64,000 bases of DNA, taken from positions 96,818-160,817 of the forward strand of contig JAPLQY010000086.1 of NCBI GenBank assembly GCA_026399475.1. The letters run 5' to 3'. Of the stretch, positions 10,554-20,947 are shown piece by piece. The DNA comes from Rhodocyclales bacterium. GTDB taxonomy: Bacteria > Pseudomonadota > Gammaproteobacteria > Burkholderiales > Rhodocyclaceae. Numbering within the stretch: position 1 is the first letter of the stretch; each line of letters opens with the position of its first letter. Position numbers and translations under genes: made by a program. The notes under the pieces are model-generated. The model was not told the DNA's origin and made no database searches. It saw only the letters and a program-made list of their open reading frames with translations.

Positions 10554-12437
10554 TTATGCCCCTTTGGTGCTGAGGCCGGGTTTCCACACCTGACCGATGC
10601 TGAGACTGTCGAGCTTGCGGCGACGGCCGTAGATCAAATTGACCACGGCGCGCGACAGAACCACGGAACTGAACAGCGAGGTCAGAATGCCGAGGCAATG
10701 CACCACAGCGAAGCCGCGGACTGGACCGGAACCAAAAATCAGCAGAGCAACGCCGACGATCAGCGTGGTCACGTTGGAATCGAGAATCGTCGCCCAGGCG
10801 CGCTCGTAGCCGGCCGTAATGGCGGCCTGCGGCGTGCTGCCGTTGCGCAATTCCTCGCGTACGCGTTCGTTGATCAGCACGTTCGAGTCGATGGCCATGC
10901 CCAGCGCCAGTGCGATGGCGGCAATACCTGGCAAGGTCAGGGTGGCCTGCAGCAGCGACAGCAGGGCCACCAGCAGCAGCATGTTGGCCGACAGCGCCAC
11001 AACCGAAACCAGGCCGAACAGCAGATAGTAGGCCATCATGAAGGCGGCAATGGCGGCAAAGCCCCATAGCGTCGAGTTGAAGCCCTTGGCGATGTTGTCG
11101 GCGCCAAGACTGGGGCCGATGGTGCGTTCCTCGATGATTTCCATCGGCGCCGCCAGTGACCCGGCCCTTAGCAGCAGAGCTACATCGTTGGCTTCCATGG
11201 TGCTCATGCGACCGGAAATCTGGACGCGTCCACCGCCGATCTCGCTGCGGATGACCGGAGCAGTGACCACCTCGCCCTTGCCCTTCTCGATCAGCAGAAT
11301 CGCCATGCGCTTGCCTACGCTCTCGCGTGTAACGTCCTTGAAAATACGCGCCCCGGCTGAATCAAGGGACAAGTGCACGGCAGCCTCATGGGTCTGGTTG
11401 TCGAAGCCTGGCTGGGCATCGGTCAAGCGCTCGCCGGTCAGCACCACTTGCTTCTTGACCAGCAACCCGCGTCCACCGCGCTCGACATAATATTCAGTAC
11501 CGGCAGGTGGCTGGCCGCGGGCTGCCTGTTCCATGACTCCAGCATTGGCGCTGGCTTCGTCATCGACCATGCGCACTTCCAGCGTCGCGGTGCGGCCGAG
11601 AATGTCCTTGGCCTTCGCCGTGTCCTGCACCCCTGGCAACTGCACCACGATGCGATCCGCACCCTGCTGCTGAATGACCGGCTCCGCCACCCCGAGTTCG
11701 TTGATGCGATTATGCAAGGTGGTAATGTTCTGCTTGACCGCGAATTCCTGAATCCGTTTCTGCGCCTCGGGCTTGAGCGTTGCCACCAGCTTGAGATCCG
11801 CACCATCCTGGGCATCGACCAGCAGGAGATCGGGTTGGTTGTCCGTCATGGCGCCGCGCGCTTTTTCGCGCGTTTCCGCCTCGCGGAAACGGATCGCCAG
11901 GCTCTGTCCTTCGCGGCTGATGCCGCCATGACGAATGTTCTTGTCGCGCATCAGGCTGCGCAAGTCGGCGCTGATCGAATCGAGACGCTTGGTCAGCGCG
12001 CCCTTCATGTCCACCTGCAACAGGAAATGCACGCCGCCGCGCAGATCGAGGCCAAGATACATCGGCAGGGCGTGAATACCACTCAGCCAATTGGGCGAAT
12101 TCGACACCAGATTCAGCGCCACGCTATAGGTCGCATCGTCCGCCACTGGATTGAGCGCCTTCTCGATGACGTCCTTTGCCTTGATCTGGGTATCGGTGTC
12201 GACCAGCCGCACGCGCACGCTATTCAGGTCGAGGACGATGCCCTGCGGGACGACGGAGGCAGCCTTGAGTGCCTCCCCGACCTGGGCCATCAGCTTGGCG
12301 TCAACTTTATGCGTCGACTTGACACTGGCCACCTGCACGGCCGGCGCTTCGCCGAAAAAGTTGGGCAGGGTGTAGAGCAGTCCAAGCACCACGGCGATCA
12401 ACACCGTAATGTTTTTCCAGAGAGGATAGCGATTCAT
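10554..12437 (-). CDS. secD: protein translocase subunit SecD
   Basis: A 627-residue inner-membrane protein. An N-terminal helix is followed by a large periplasmic region (P1 domain with GLDLRGGVHFLLQVD near residue 130) and a C-terminal block of five helices with the conserved ALGMAIDSNVLINERVREE motif near residue 520. It works with SecF to complete Sec-dependent export. yajC lies upstream and secF downstream in the usual yajC-secD-secF order. The 98-base yajC-secD gap holds a GTGAAA inverted array. Confidence 0.97.
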   Translation of the reverse strand: MNRYPLWKNITVLIAVVLGLLYTLPNFFGEAPAVQVASVKSTHKVDAKLMAQVGEALKAASVVPQGIVLDLNSVRVRLVDTDTQIKAKDVIEKALNPVADDATYSVALNLVSNSPNWLSGIHALPMYLGLDLRGGVHFLLQVDMKGALTKRLDSISADLRSLMRDKNIRHGGISREGQSLAIRFREAETREKARGAMTDNQPDLLLVDAQDGADLKLVATLKPEAQKRIQEFAVKQNITTLHNRINELGVAEPVIQQQGADRIVVQLPGVQDTAKAKDILGRTATLEVRMVDDEASANAGVMEQAARGQPPAGTEYYVERGGRGLLVKKQVVLTGERLTDAQPGFDNQTHEAAVHLSLDSAGARIFKDVTRESVGKRMAILLIEKGKGEVVTAPVIRSEIGGGRVQISGRMSTMEANDVALLLRAGSLAAPMEIIEERTIGPSLGADNIAKGFNSTLWGFAAIAAFMMAYYLLFGLVSVVALSANMLLLVALLSLLQATLTLPGIAAIALALGMAIDSNVLINERVREELRNGSTPQAAITAGYERAWATILDSNVTTLIVGVALLIFGSGPVRGFAVVHCLGILTSLFSSVVLSRAVVNLIYGRRRKLDSLSIGQVWKPGLSTKGA

Positions 12438-12447
12438 TTGTTAAGCC

Positions 12448-12540
12448 GTGAAAGGTGAAACGTGAAAAGTGAAAAGTGAAACGCAAGAAACAGCGGGCGC
12501 CATGCCTTCCCGTTTCACATTTCACATTTCACGTTTCACA
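12448..12540. repeat. GTGAAA-type inverted repeat array, copy 1 (yajC-secD)
   Basis: The left arm (12448-12483) is about five tandem units of GTGAAA followed by G, C or A. The right arm (12511-12540) holds four reverse-complement units (TTTCAC). The arms are separated by about 27 bases, so the RNA could fold into a long hairpin. The right arm includes the yajC stop codon. A second copy lies at 47051-47138 between soeB and soeC. Confidence 0.8.
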
Positions 12541-12877
12541 GGTTCTTTAAAGTACCCTTGGGCAGCAACGCACCCACGGCGCTCTTCTGCACGGTAATCA
12601 CCACCGCGCCATCCTTGCCTTCGGCTACTTCGAGGCTGAGGTAGTTTTCGCCCACCTTGGCAATGCGACCGGCAATACCGCCCTGAGTGATCACTTCATC
12701 GCCCTTGGCCAGCTCGCTGACCATTTTCTGTTGTTCCTTGGCCTTCTTCATCTGCGGCCGGATCATGACGAACCACAGCACGATAAACATCAGCAGGATC
12801 GGCAACATGCCCATCAGGCCACCCATCGGATCGGCGGCGGCACCGGCCGCCTGCGCGTAAGCATTTGAAATCAGCAC
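12536..12877 (-). CDS. yajC: preprotein translocase accessory subunit YajC
   Basis: A 113-residue single-span membrane protein. The short N-terminus ISNAYAQAAG is followed by one helix (MLPILLMFIVLWFVMIRPQ) and a cytoplasmic beta-rich domain with KGDEVITQGGIAGRIAKV, the YajC signature. The start codon is GTG at 12877, with a GGAG Shine-Dalgarno 7 bases upstream. YajC associates with SecDF. The final codons and stop lie inside the right arm of a GTGAAA repeat array, so the element reaches the very end of the coding sequence. Confidence 0.95.
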   Translation of the reverse strand: MLISNAYAQAAGAAADPMGGLMGMLPILLMFIVLWFVMIRPQMKKAKEQQKMVSELAKGDEVITQGGIAGRIAKVGENYLSLEVAEGKDGAVVITVQKSAVGALLPKGTLKNL

Positions 12878-12913
12878 TGTGAGTCTCCAGGAATGTCGAA
12901 CATAACCGGCGAA

Positions 12914-15078
<2,165 letters not shown>

Positions 15079-15220
15079 CAGGATGACGGGAATGGCTTTG
15101 CGGCAGTTTGATTGTCGCGATTCAGGCAACAAGCAGCCGCCTTTACGGCGACCGCCGCGAATAGTAGCAGGGCGCTATCCCTGATCCGCCAGCGTCAGCC
15201 GATGCAGAAGCCTGTGATGC

Positions 15221-15922
15221 TCAAAGTGTTGCATCGACGTCACCATGCCGTTTGAACGCCTCGAGATCGACCAGAATCAACTGCCCATCCCTCTCCTGGA
15301 TCAGCCCTTGCGCGAGAAGATCGCGCATCACGCGACTGACCATCTCGCGCGAAGCACCTATCATCTTGGCGATATCCTGCTTGGTGAGTTTGTGCGTCAC
15401 CACCTTGCGACCATCCACCGTCTCTGCTGCCTCGAGCAGCAAGCGCGCAACGCGCCCATAAACGTCGAGCAGGGCGAGGCTCTCTATGTTGCGATCGGCC
15501 AGACGCAAGCGCTTGGTCAGATTGCGCATGATGAAAAGGGAAACGTCTGGATTTTCCACCAGGCACTGCTTGAAATCCGCCTTGCCGATCACCACGACTT
15601 CGCTCGGCTCGACCGCCAACACGGTCGCCGAACGCGGATGGTCGTCGAGCACTCCCATTTCCCCAAACAGTTCCCCCGGCCCGAGCATGGAGAGGATGAC
15701 CTCGCGCCCCTCCTCGTCGCTGATCTGCACCTTCAAGGCACCCGACAAGACAAAGTAGATGTTATCGGTACTGTCGCCGTCATGCAGCACCACGGTATGC
15801 CGCGGAATCTGGCGCAGCATTGCGACTCGGGTCAGCGGCTTGAGACTCTCGTCGTCGAGCATCTCGAAGATCGGCAACGCCCGCAGGATGGTCAATGAAA
15901 CTCCGGCATTCGGCGAAATCAC
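15221..15922 (-). CDS. Crp/Fnr family transcriptional regulator
   Basis: A 233-residue regulator. A cyclic-nucleotide-binding-type beta-roll spans about residues 20-130 (HTVVLHDGDSTDNIYFVLSG, GPGELFGEMGVLDDHPRSA), then a dimerisation helix and a C-terminal winged helix (KLTKQDIAKMIGASREMVSRVM). No FNR-type cysteine cluster is seen near the N-terminus, so it is not an oxygen-sensing FNR; CRP-like or effector-free types are possible. The start is taken as GTG at 15922, with GGAGGG 6 bases upstream, giving an ISPNAGVSLTILRALP N-terminus. An in-frame ATG at 15961 is the alternative. It lies upstream of queA, but no operon is certain. Confidence 0.88.
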   Translation of the reverse strand: MISPNAGVSLTILRALPIFEMLDDESLKPLTRVAMLRQIPRHTVVLHDGDSTDNIYFVLSGALKVQISDEEGREVILSMLGPGELFGEMGVLDDHPRSATVLAVEPSEVVVIGKADFKQCLVENPDVSLFIMRNLTKRLRLADRNIESLALLDVYGRVARLLLEAAETVDGRKVVTHKLTKQDIAKMIGASREMVSRVMRDLLAQGLIQERDGQLILVDLEAFKRHGDVDATL

Positions 15923-16017
15923 AACATACCCTCCGCGAAGACTGAGAATGTGCCCCGGCATAAAAAGGTGCACCAAGGGTCAAGTGTAATCCGGAATACC
16001 CGCTTTTCTCCTGCCAC

Positions 16018-16037
16018 AAGACTGGATTGCCAGTCTT
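16018..16037. terminator. hairpin downstream of tRNA-Leu
   Basis: An 8-bp stem AAGACTGG at 16018-16025 pairs with CCAGTCTT at 16030-16037 around a 4-base loop, about 25 bases beyond the tRNA 3' end on the minus strand. No clear T-tract follows, so it may be a weak terminator or a processing structure. Confidence 0.4.
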
Positions 16038-16061
16038 GCTCCACGTGTTTTGCAAATGTCT

Positions 16062-16146
16062 TGGTGCCGGGGGGGGAAGTCGAATCCCCATGCCTTGCGG
16101 CGGCGGTGTTTGAGACCGCTACGTCTACCGATTCCGTCACCCCGGC
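16062..16146 (-). tRNA. tRNA-Leu (anticodon CAA)
   Basis: On the minus strand a full cloverleaf can be drawn. The acceptor stem GCCGGGG pairs with CCCCGGC, and the 3' ACCA is encoded. The anticodon stem GCGGT/ACCGC encloses loop CTCAAAC, giving anticodon CAA for UUG codons. A long variable arm (GCCGCCGCAAGGCA region) and T-arm GGGGATTCGACTTCCCC follow, as expected for a class II leucine tRNA. Length is 85 with CCA. Confidence 0.95.
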
Positions 16147-16189
16147 CTGGGATGTCGCAGCACTGGACAACGTTCTGCGCGAGGCGCGC

Positions 16190-16218
16190 ATTATCCGACA
16201 AACTTGACCGTCCCACAA
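16190..16218 (-). promoter_or_regulatory. candidate promoter of tRNA-Leu
   Basis: On the minus strand TTGTGG (16213-16218) is followed after 17 bases by GATAAT (16190-16195), about 44 bases upstream of the mature tRNA 5' end. The -10 matches consensus at five of six positions; the -35 is weak. Confidence 0.4.
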
Positions 16219-16355
16219 TCTCCAGCGCGCATGCTGTTGCGATCTCAATCCGGGTAAGGACTTTCACCTGGCCGGAAATCCGCGCCTGCAGCGGGCATCT
16301 TCCTTATGGCTAAAGTCTGAGTTCTCGAAGCACAACGCGCGACTCGCAATACGCC

Positions 16356-16361
16356 TATAAT
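16356..16361 (+). promoter_or_regulatory. consensus -10 box directly before kup
   Basis: A perfect TATAAT ends 6 bases before the kup ATG (16368). Transcription would start about at the start codon, and no Shine-Dalgarno is visible, so the kup message could be leaderless. No good -35 is apparent. Confidence 0.4.
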
Positions 16362-16367
16362 CTTTTA

Positions 16368-18263
16368 ATGGTGCAGAGCAACAATACCGGCCACACGTCA
16401 AATCCACGCCTCGCCGCTATTGCCGTGGCAGCCATGGGCGTAGTTTACGGCGATATCGGCACCAGCCCGCTTTACACCATGAAGGAAGTCTTTAACGGCC
16501 CGCATGCCGTGGCCGTATCGCCGGACAATCTGCTGGGCATTCTTTCGCTGATTTTCTGGGCGCTGACCATCACGGTTTCGCTCAAATATGTGATGTTCAT
16601 CACCCGCGCCGACAACCGTGGCGAGGGCGGAATAATGGCGCTGACTTCACTGGCATTGCGCACCCGCGGCGCGGGACCGGGAATGTTGTGGCTGATGTCG
16701 ATCCTGGGGATATTCGGCGCGGGTCTGTTCTACGGTGACGCAGTGATCACACCCGCCATGTCGGTACTTTCTGCCGTCGAAGGCCTGGAAGTCGCCACAC
16801 CGATGTTCAAACCCTATGTCGTACCCATCACCGTGTTTGTCCTCTGCGGCCTGTTCTTTTTTCAGCCGAGAGGAACAGCCAGCATCGGCGCCTTGTTCGG
16901 CCCCGTAATGCTGTTCTGGTTCGGCACGCTTGGCGTGCTTGGAGCCTGGCACGTCCTGAAGCACCCCGCCGTAATCGCCGCAATCAACCCGTGGTACGCG
17001 GTGCATTTCTTCCTGGAGAACCGCTCGCACGGCTATCTCGCCCTGGGCGCGGTGGTGCTGGCGATCACCGGAGGCGAAGCGCTGTACGCCGACATGGGTC
17101 ACTTCGGCCGACGGCCGATCAAGTGGGCCTGGCTCGGATATGTCTTTCCCTGCCTGTACCTGAACTACCTGGGACAAGGCGCGCTGATCCTTGACAATCC
17201 GGCCGCGGTAAAAAACCCGTTCTTCATGTTGGTTCCGGATGAATTGCTGTATCCGATGGTCGGATTGGCTACCGCTGCCACGGTCATCGCCTCGCAGGCA
17301 GTTATTTCCGGCGCGTTCTCGCTCACCAGCCAGGCCATGCAGCTTGGCTACTGTCCCCGAATCCAGGTCAGGTTCACCTCGGAGCGCGAAAAGGGGCAGA
17401 TCTACATCCCCAACATCAACTGGCTGCTGCTGCTGGCCGTCGTCATACTGGTGCTCGGCTTCAAGTCATCGTCGAACCTGGCCTCCGCCTATGGTATCGC
17501 CGTCACCCTGACCATGATGATCGACACCTTGCTCGCCTTTGTCGTGGTGCGTGCCCTGTGGAACTGGAACTGGTTGCAGGCCGGGCTCTTCCTGGCACTT
17601 TTCATTGTGGTCGACTTTGCGTTCTTCTCTGCCAACCTGGTCAAGGTGCTTGACGGGGGCTGGTTCCCGCTGGCGCTCGGCTTAGGCATATTCACCTTGT
17701 TTGCAACCTGGAAGCGCGGCCGTACCCTGCTCTACGAGAGGCTTCAGCTGGATTCGATTCCGCTTGATGCCTTTATCTCCAGCCTGCAGTATGGCGGACC
17801 GCATCGCGTGGCCGGCACCGGCATCTTCATGACCACGCGCCCCGATGGCGTGCCGCGGGCAATGCTGCACAACATGCTGCACAACAAGGTGCTGCACGAG
17901 CGGGTCATCCTGCTCAACGTCAACATGCAGGACATTCCCCATGTCGAGGAGACCGATCGCATCCTTGTCGATCCGCTTAGCGAGGGCTTCTACCGCGTCA
18001 TCCTGAATTACGGCTTCAAGGACGACCCGAACATCCCGCTGGCGCTGGAACTGTGCGGCGAGCACGGCATGGCGCCGATTGAGATGATGGAAACCTCGTT
18101 CTTCCTCGGCCGCGAAACCATCGTCCCCAACCGCGTGCCGGCCATGACCCTGTGGCGCCAGATCCTGTTCACATGGATGTTCCGCAACGCGGATACCGCA
18201 ACCGACTTCTTCAAGCTCCCGACCAACCGCGTCGTTGAACTCGGCACCCAGGTCGAGCTTTGA
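16368..18263 (+). CDS. kup: Kup-type low-affinity potassium uptake transporter
   Basis: A 631-residue KUP/HAK/KT-family membrane protein with about 12 transmembrane helices in the first 430 residues and a cytoplasmic C-terminal domain. The diagnostic AAMGVVYGDIGTSPLYTMKE lies at residues 21-40, and GGEALYADMGHFGRRPI near 240 is the second conserved block. It imports K+, probably with protons. No Shine-Dalgarno precedes the ATG, and a TATAAT box ends 6 bases upstream. It is followed 150 bases later by soxY on the same strand, with no clear terminator between them. Confidence 0.96.
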   Translation: MVQSNNTGHTSNPRLAAIAVAAMGVVYGDIGTSPLYTMKEVFNGPHAVAVSPDNLLGILSLIFWALTITVSLKYVMFITRADNRGEGGIMALTSLALRTRGAGPGMLWLMSILGIFGAGLFYGDAVITPAMSVLSAVEGLEVATPMFKPYVVPITVFVLCGLFFFQPRGTASIGALFGPVMLFWFGTLGVLGAWHVLKHPAVIAAINPWYAVHFFLENRSHGYLALGAVVLAITGGEALYADMGHFGRRPIKWAWLGYVFPCLYLNYLGQGALILDNPAAVKNPFFMLVPDELLYPMVGLATAATVIASQAVISGAFSLTSQAMQLGYCPRIQVRFTSEREKGQIYIPNINWLLLLAVVILVLGFKSSSNLASAYGIAVTLTMMIDTLLAFVVVRALWNWNWLQAGLFLALFIVVDFAFFSANLVKVLDGGWFPLALGLGIFTLFATWKRGRTLLYERLQLDSIPLDAFISSLQYGGPHRVAGTGIFMTTRPDGVPRAMLHNMLHNKVLHERVILLNVNMQDIPHVEETDRILVDPLSEGFYRVILNYGFKDDPNIPLALELCGEHGMAPIEMMETSFFLGRETIVPNRVPAMTLWRQILFTWMFRNADTATDFFKLPTNRVVELGTQVEL

Positions 18264-18317
18264 TCCGAATCATGTCCTTGAATCAGGTTGGTTGATTTCC
18301 TCATTATCTCTGGTGAT

Positions 18318-18346
18318 TTGCCAAACGGGATAAAGCGGGAAACAAT
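18318..18346 (+). promoter_or_regulatory. candidate promoter of the sox genes
   Basis: TTGCCA at 18318-18323 (5/6 to consensus -35), a 17-base spacer, and AACAAT at 18341-18346 (4/6 to the -10) lie in the kup-soxY gap. The predicted transcript would have a leader of about 60 bases ending in a strong Shine-Dalgarno. No regulator site could be assigned. Confidence 0.35.
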
Positions 18347-18413
18347 ACGCCATGATAGTTTCAAAGATATAGACTTGAATATTTATAAATCGACCAGAGG
18401 AGGAAGCAATCCC

Positions 18414-18884
18414 ATGAATACAACCCGCAGAACGGTACTGAAAAGCGCTACTGCCAGCGGCGTGCTGGCCGGCCTGATTGCCGCCGGCGCCTTGCGCCCG
18501 ACGCAGGTACTGGCCGCCGAATGGAACAAGGCCGCCTTCGAGGCTCACGATACTGTCGGAGCCCTCAAGGGTCTCGGGGTCGCAGCACCCTCCGACAGCA
18601 AGGATCTGATCCTCAAGGTTCCGGATATCGCCGAAAACGGCGCAGTGGTGCCGGTAGACGTCGTGAGCAATATTCCAAATACCAGTTCGATTGCGATTCT
18701 GGTCGACAAGAATCCATCCCCCCTTTCTGCCCAGTTTGATTTTGCCAACGGCGCGGTGCCAGACGTTTCGGCACGCCTCAAGCTGAGCCAGACATCCATG
18801 GTAAAGGCGGTAGCCAAGGCCGACGGCAAGTTCTATACCGCGCAAAAGGAAGTCAAGGTCACCGTCGGCGGCTGCGGCGGCTGA
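18414..18884 (+). CDS. soxY: thiosulfate oxidation carrier protein SoxY
   Basis: A 156-residue periplasmic protein. A Tat-type signal (NTTRRTVLKSATASGVLAGL, cleavage near VLA-A) precedes an immunoglobulin-like domain and the C-terminal carrier arm GGCGG, whose Cys (residue 154) covalently holds the sulfur substrate throughout the Sox cycle. SoxY pairs with SoxZ. The start at 18414 has GAGGAGG 9 bases upstream. It is the first gene of the soxYZAXB run; soxZ follows after 131 bases, an unusually wide gap for this pair, and the gap contains a hairpin repeat. Confidence 0.97.
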   Translation: MNTTRRTVLKSATASGVLAGLIAAGALRPTQVLAAEWNKAAFEAHDTVGALKGLGVAAPSDSKDLILKVPDIAENGAVVPVDVVSNIPNTSSIAILVDKNPSPLSAQFDFANGAVPDVSARLKLSQTSMVKAVAKADGKFYTAQKEVKVTVGGCGG

Positions 18885-18922
18885 TCCTACCAAACACGGA
18901 AACACAACCCAGTGCAGGCTAA

Positions 18923-18956
18923 GGCCAGCTTTATGTCTCCGCAGAAGGCGGGGACG
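18923..18956. repeat. short hairpin repeat, copy 1 (soxY-soxZ)
   Basis: The core TTTATGTCTCCGC-N5-GCGGGGAC forms an 8-bp stem (18935-18942 with 18948-18955, one G-T pair). A near copy, TTTATGTCCCCGCC-N3-GGCGGGGAC, lies at 45681-45713 between tusA and dsrE2, with matching GGCC four or five bases before it. It could be a dispersed repeat acting as a transcript stabiliser or attenuator. Confidence 0.6.
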
Positions 18957-19015
18957 CTTACCTCTTGCGGACAGCGGCGTTAAGCGCAGCTTCCGCAACT
19001 AGAAAGGAACACACC

Positions 19016-19327
19016 ATGGCAGATCCGATGAAGATTCGCGCAAGCATGAAGGGCGATGTCGCAGAAGTTCGCATCCTGATGGCCCACGCGATGGAAACCG
19101 GCCAGCGCAAGGATGCCGCAGGCAACACAGTCCCCGCCCATTTCATCCAGTCCATGACTGTCGAGGTCGGCGGCAAGAAAGTAATCGATGGTCACATCGG
19201 CACTTCCGTGTCACGCAACCCGGTCTTTGGCTTCAAGGTCAAAGGCGCCAAGGTTGGTGACAAGGTCGTCGTCAACTGGGTAGACAACAAGGGTGAAAAG
19301 AGGACTGACGAAGTCGCCGTTGCCTGA
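19016..19327 (+). CDS. soxZ: thiosulfate oxidation carrier complex protein SoxZ
   Basis: A 103-residue all-beta protein beginning ADPMKIRASMKGDVAEVRIL, with MAHAMETGQRKD and HIGTSVSRNPVFGFKV, the normal SoxZ features. It has no signal peptide and is thought to be co-exported with Tat-targeted SoxY, which it binds to form the SoxYZ carrier. The start at 19016 follows AAAGGA by 8 bases. soxA begins 65 bases later. Confidence 0.97.
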   Translation: MADPMKIRASMKGDVAEVRILMAHAMETGQRKDAAGNTVPAHFIQSMTVEVGGKKVIDGHIGTSVSRNPVFGFKVKGAKVGDKVVVNWVDNKGEKRTDEVAVA

Positions 19328-19392
19328 CCCTATCCGTTACCCCGCAGAAGCCGGCGGTCAAGACCGGCAGCAAGGACCCTGGAGGAGAGATC

Positions 19393-20247
19393 ATGATATA
19401 TCGCATCGCAGTTGTCGCAATGCTGGCCCTGGCCATTCAGCCGGCAAGCGCCCAGGACAAGAAGGCGGCCAAGCCCTCTGCTGCAGCGCCGGTCGAACAG
19501 AAAGATGCGGCCACGCTCGAGTTTGAAAAGTTCCGCACCCAAATGGAACAGGAGGGCAACCCGGCTGAACTGTTCGAAGTGAAGGGCGAGGAATTCTGGA
19601 AGACCAAGCGCGGCCCGAAGAAGGTATCGCTCGCCGAGAGTTGTGATCTCGGCCTCGGTGTCGGCGTCGTCAAGGGTGCCTATGTGCAGATGCCACGCTA
19701 CTTTTCCGATGCCGGCAAGGTCATGGACGCGGAGCGACGCATCGTCTGGTGCATGGTCGAGAAGCAGGGTTTCAAGTTCGACGATCTGGCCAGGAACCCC
19801 TTCGCCAGCGGAGAGTACACACCGGAGCAGACTTCGCTGGTCACCTACGTCGCCGGACAGTCGAAAGACATGAAAATCGCCGTCCCGCTCAAGGACCCGC
19901 ACGTCAGGGATGTCTATGAGATCGGCAAGGAGGTCGTGGCTTACCGCGCCGGTCCGTATGACTTCTCCTGCAATACCTGCCACGGCACCGACGGCAAGCG
20001 TATCCGCATGCAGAATCTGCCCAACCTCAGCACTCCTCAGGGAGCCCTAACTGCCGTACTGGGTTGGCCCGGCTACCGCATGACCGGTGGCGTGATGCTA
20101 ACCCACCAGTGGCGCATGGGCGACTGTTTCCGCCAGCAGCGTTTCCCGCAACCGAAATACGCATCCGACACCGTCACCGCCCTGCTGACCTACATGACGG
20201 CCAATGCCAACGGCCAGATGTACAAAGGTCTGGGCATCAAGCGCTAA
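19393..20247 (+). CDS. soxA: sulfur-oxidising c-type cytochrome SoxA (monohaem type)
   Basis: A 284-residue periplasmic haem protein with a signal peptide (cleavage after ASA, residue 20). The single haem motif CNTCH is at residues 193-197, and the catalytic haem-ligating Cys lies in MGDC at residue 245. The N-terminal domain has Cys at AESC and VWC but no CXXCH, so the second haem found in dihaem SoxA is absent and probably replaced by a disulfide. With SoxX it attaches thiosulfate to SoxY. The start has GGAGGAGA 2 to 9 bases upstream. It lies between soxZ and soxX in one operon. Confidence 0.96.
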   Translation: MIYRIAVVAMLALAIQPASAQDKKAAKPSAAAPVEQKDAATLEFEKFRTQMEQEGNPAELFEVKGEEFWKTKRGPKKVSLAESCDLGLGVGVVKGAYVQMPRYFSDAGKVMDAERRIVWCMVEKQGFKFDDLARNPFASGEYTPEQTSLVTYVAGQSKDMKIAVPLKDPHVRDVYEIGKEVVAYRAGPYDFSCNTCHGTDGKRIRMQNLPNLSTPQGALTAVLGWPGYRMTGGVMLTHQWRMGDCFRQQRFPQPKYASDTVTALLTYMTANANGQMYKGLGIKR

Positions 20248-20260
20248 CAAGGGAGACAAC

Positions 20261-20884
20261 ATGAACACTACCGCACGCTTCTCGATTCTCGCGGCCGCCA
20301 TGGTCACCCTGGTCGCCGCCATGCCCGTTGCCCACGCCGACGGCGACCACCGCGCCAGGGCCTTGTCCATGATGAAGCTGGATTTCGTCACGAAGGGACA
20401 GGCCACGGCCGATCGCATTTCCGCAGACGGCCTGCAGGCCATCTGCAATCGCACCGGCAACAAGCCACCGGAAACCATTTCCAAGCAGTTGGAAGCCGAC
20501 CAAATGAACGCGGTCAAGTATCCGGCAGACGGCAAGCTGCTGGGCGATTGGAAGTCGGGTGAGAAGATCGCCCAGTCCGGCGTCGGCTTCACCTGGTCTG
20601 ACGCGCCCGGCCTGCCGGTTGGTGGCAACTGCTACAACTGCCACCAGATCACGCCCAAGGAAACCTCCTTCGGCACCGTTGGCCCCAGCCTGTTCCAGTT
20701 CGGCAAGCTGCGCGGCAACACGGAGGACATCCAGAAGTATGTCTTCAGCAAAATCTACAACGCCAAGTCCTATAACCTCTGCTCGGAGATGCCGCGCTTC
20801 GGCCATATCGGCGCGCTGAAGGAACAGCAAATCAGGGACCTGGTGGCGCTATTGCTGGACCCAGAGTCGCCGGTCAATAAGTAA
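20261..20884 (+). CDS. soxX: sulfur-oxidising c-type cytochrome SoxX
   Basis: A 207-residue periplasmic monohaem cytochrome. The signal peptide ends near AHA. The haem motif CYNCH is at residues 124-128, followed by TVGPSLFQFGKLRG and a distal Met in CSEMPRFGH. An N-terminal extension of about 70 residues before the haem domain puts it in the longer SoxX class rather than the ~150-residue Paracoccus type. It is the electron-transfer subunit of SoxAX. The start at 20261 has GGGAGA 5 to 6 bases upstream. It is followed by a terminator hairpin, then soxB. Confidence 0.96.
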   Translation: MNTTARFSILAAAMVTLVAAMPVAHADGDHRARALSMMKLDFVTKGQATADRISADGLQAICNRTGNKPPETISKQLEADQMNAVKYPADGKLLGDWKSGEKIAQSGVGFTWSDAPGLPVGGNCYNCHQITPKETSFGTVGPSLFQFGKLRGNTEDIQKYVFSKIYNAKSYNLCSEMPRFGHIGALKEQQIRDLVALLLDPESPVNK

Positions 20885-20900
20885 GCTGTCCTTCGACAAA

Positions 20901-20928
20901 AAGGCCTGGCCACCGCCAGGCCTTTTTT
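20901..20928 (+). terminator. intrinsic terminator between soxX and soxB
   Basis: The stem AAGGCCTGGC (20901-20910) pairs perfectly with GCCAGGCCTT (20915-20924) around loop CACC, followed directly by T residues. It looks like a full rho-independent terminator inside the sox run, so soxB would depend on read-through or a separate promoter. Confidence 0.85.
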
Positions 20929-20947
20929 AATCCCCAGGGAGACTCCC

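Noticed and set aside
15221..15922. Oxygen-sensing FNR
   Set aside because: The N-terminal cysteines of a 4Fe-4S FNR are absent, so it is kept as a general Crp/Fnr-family regulator.
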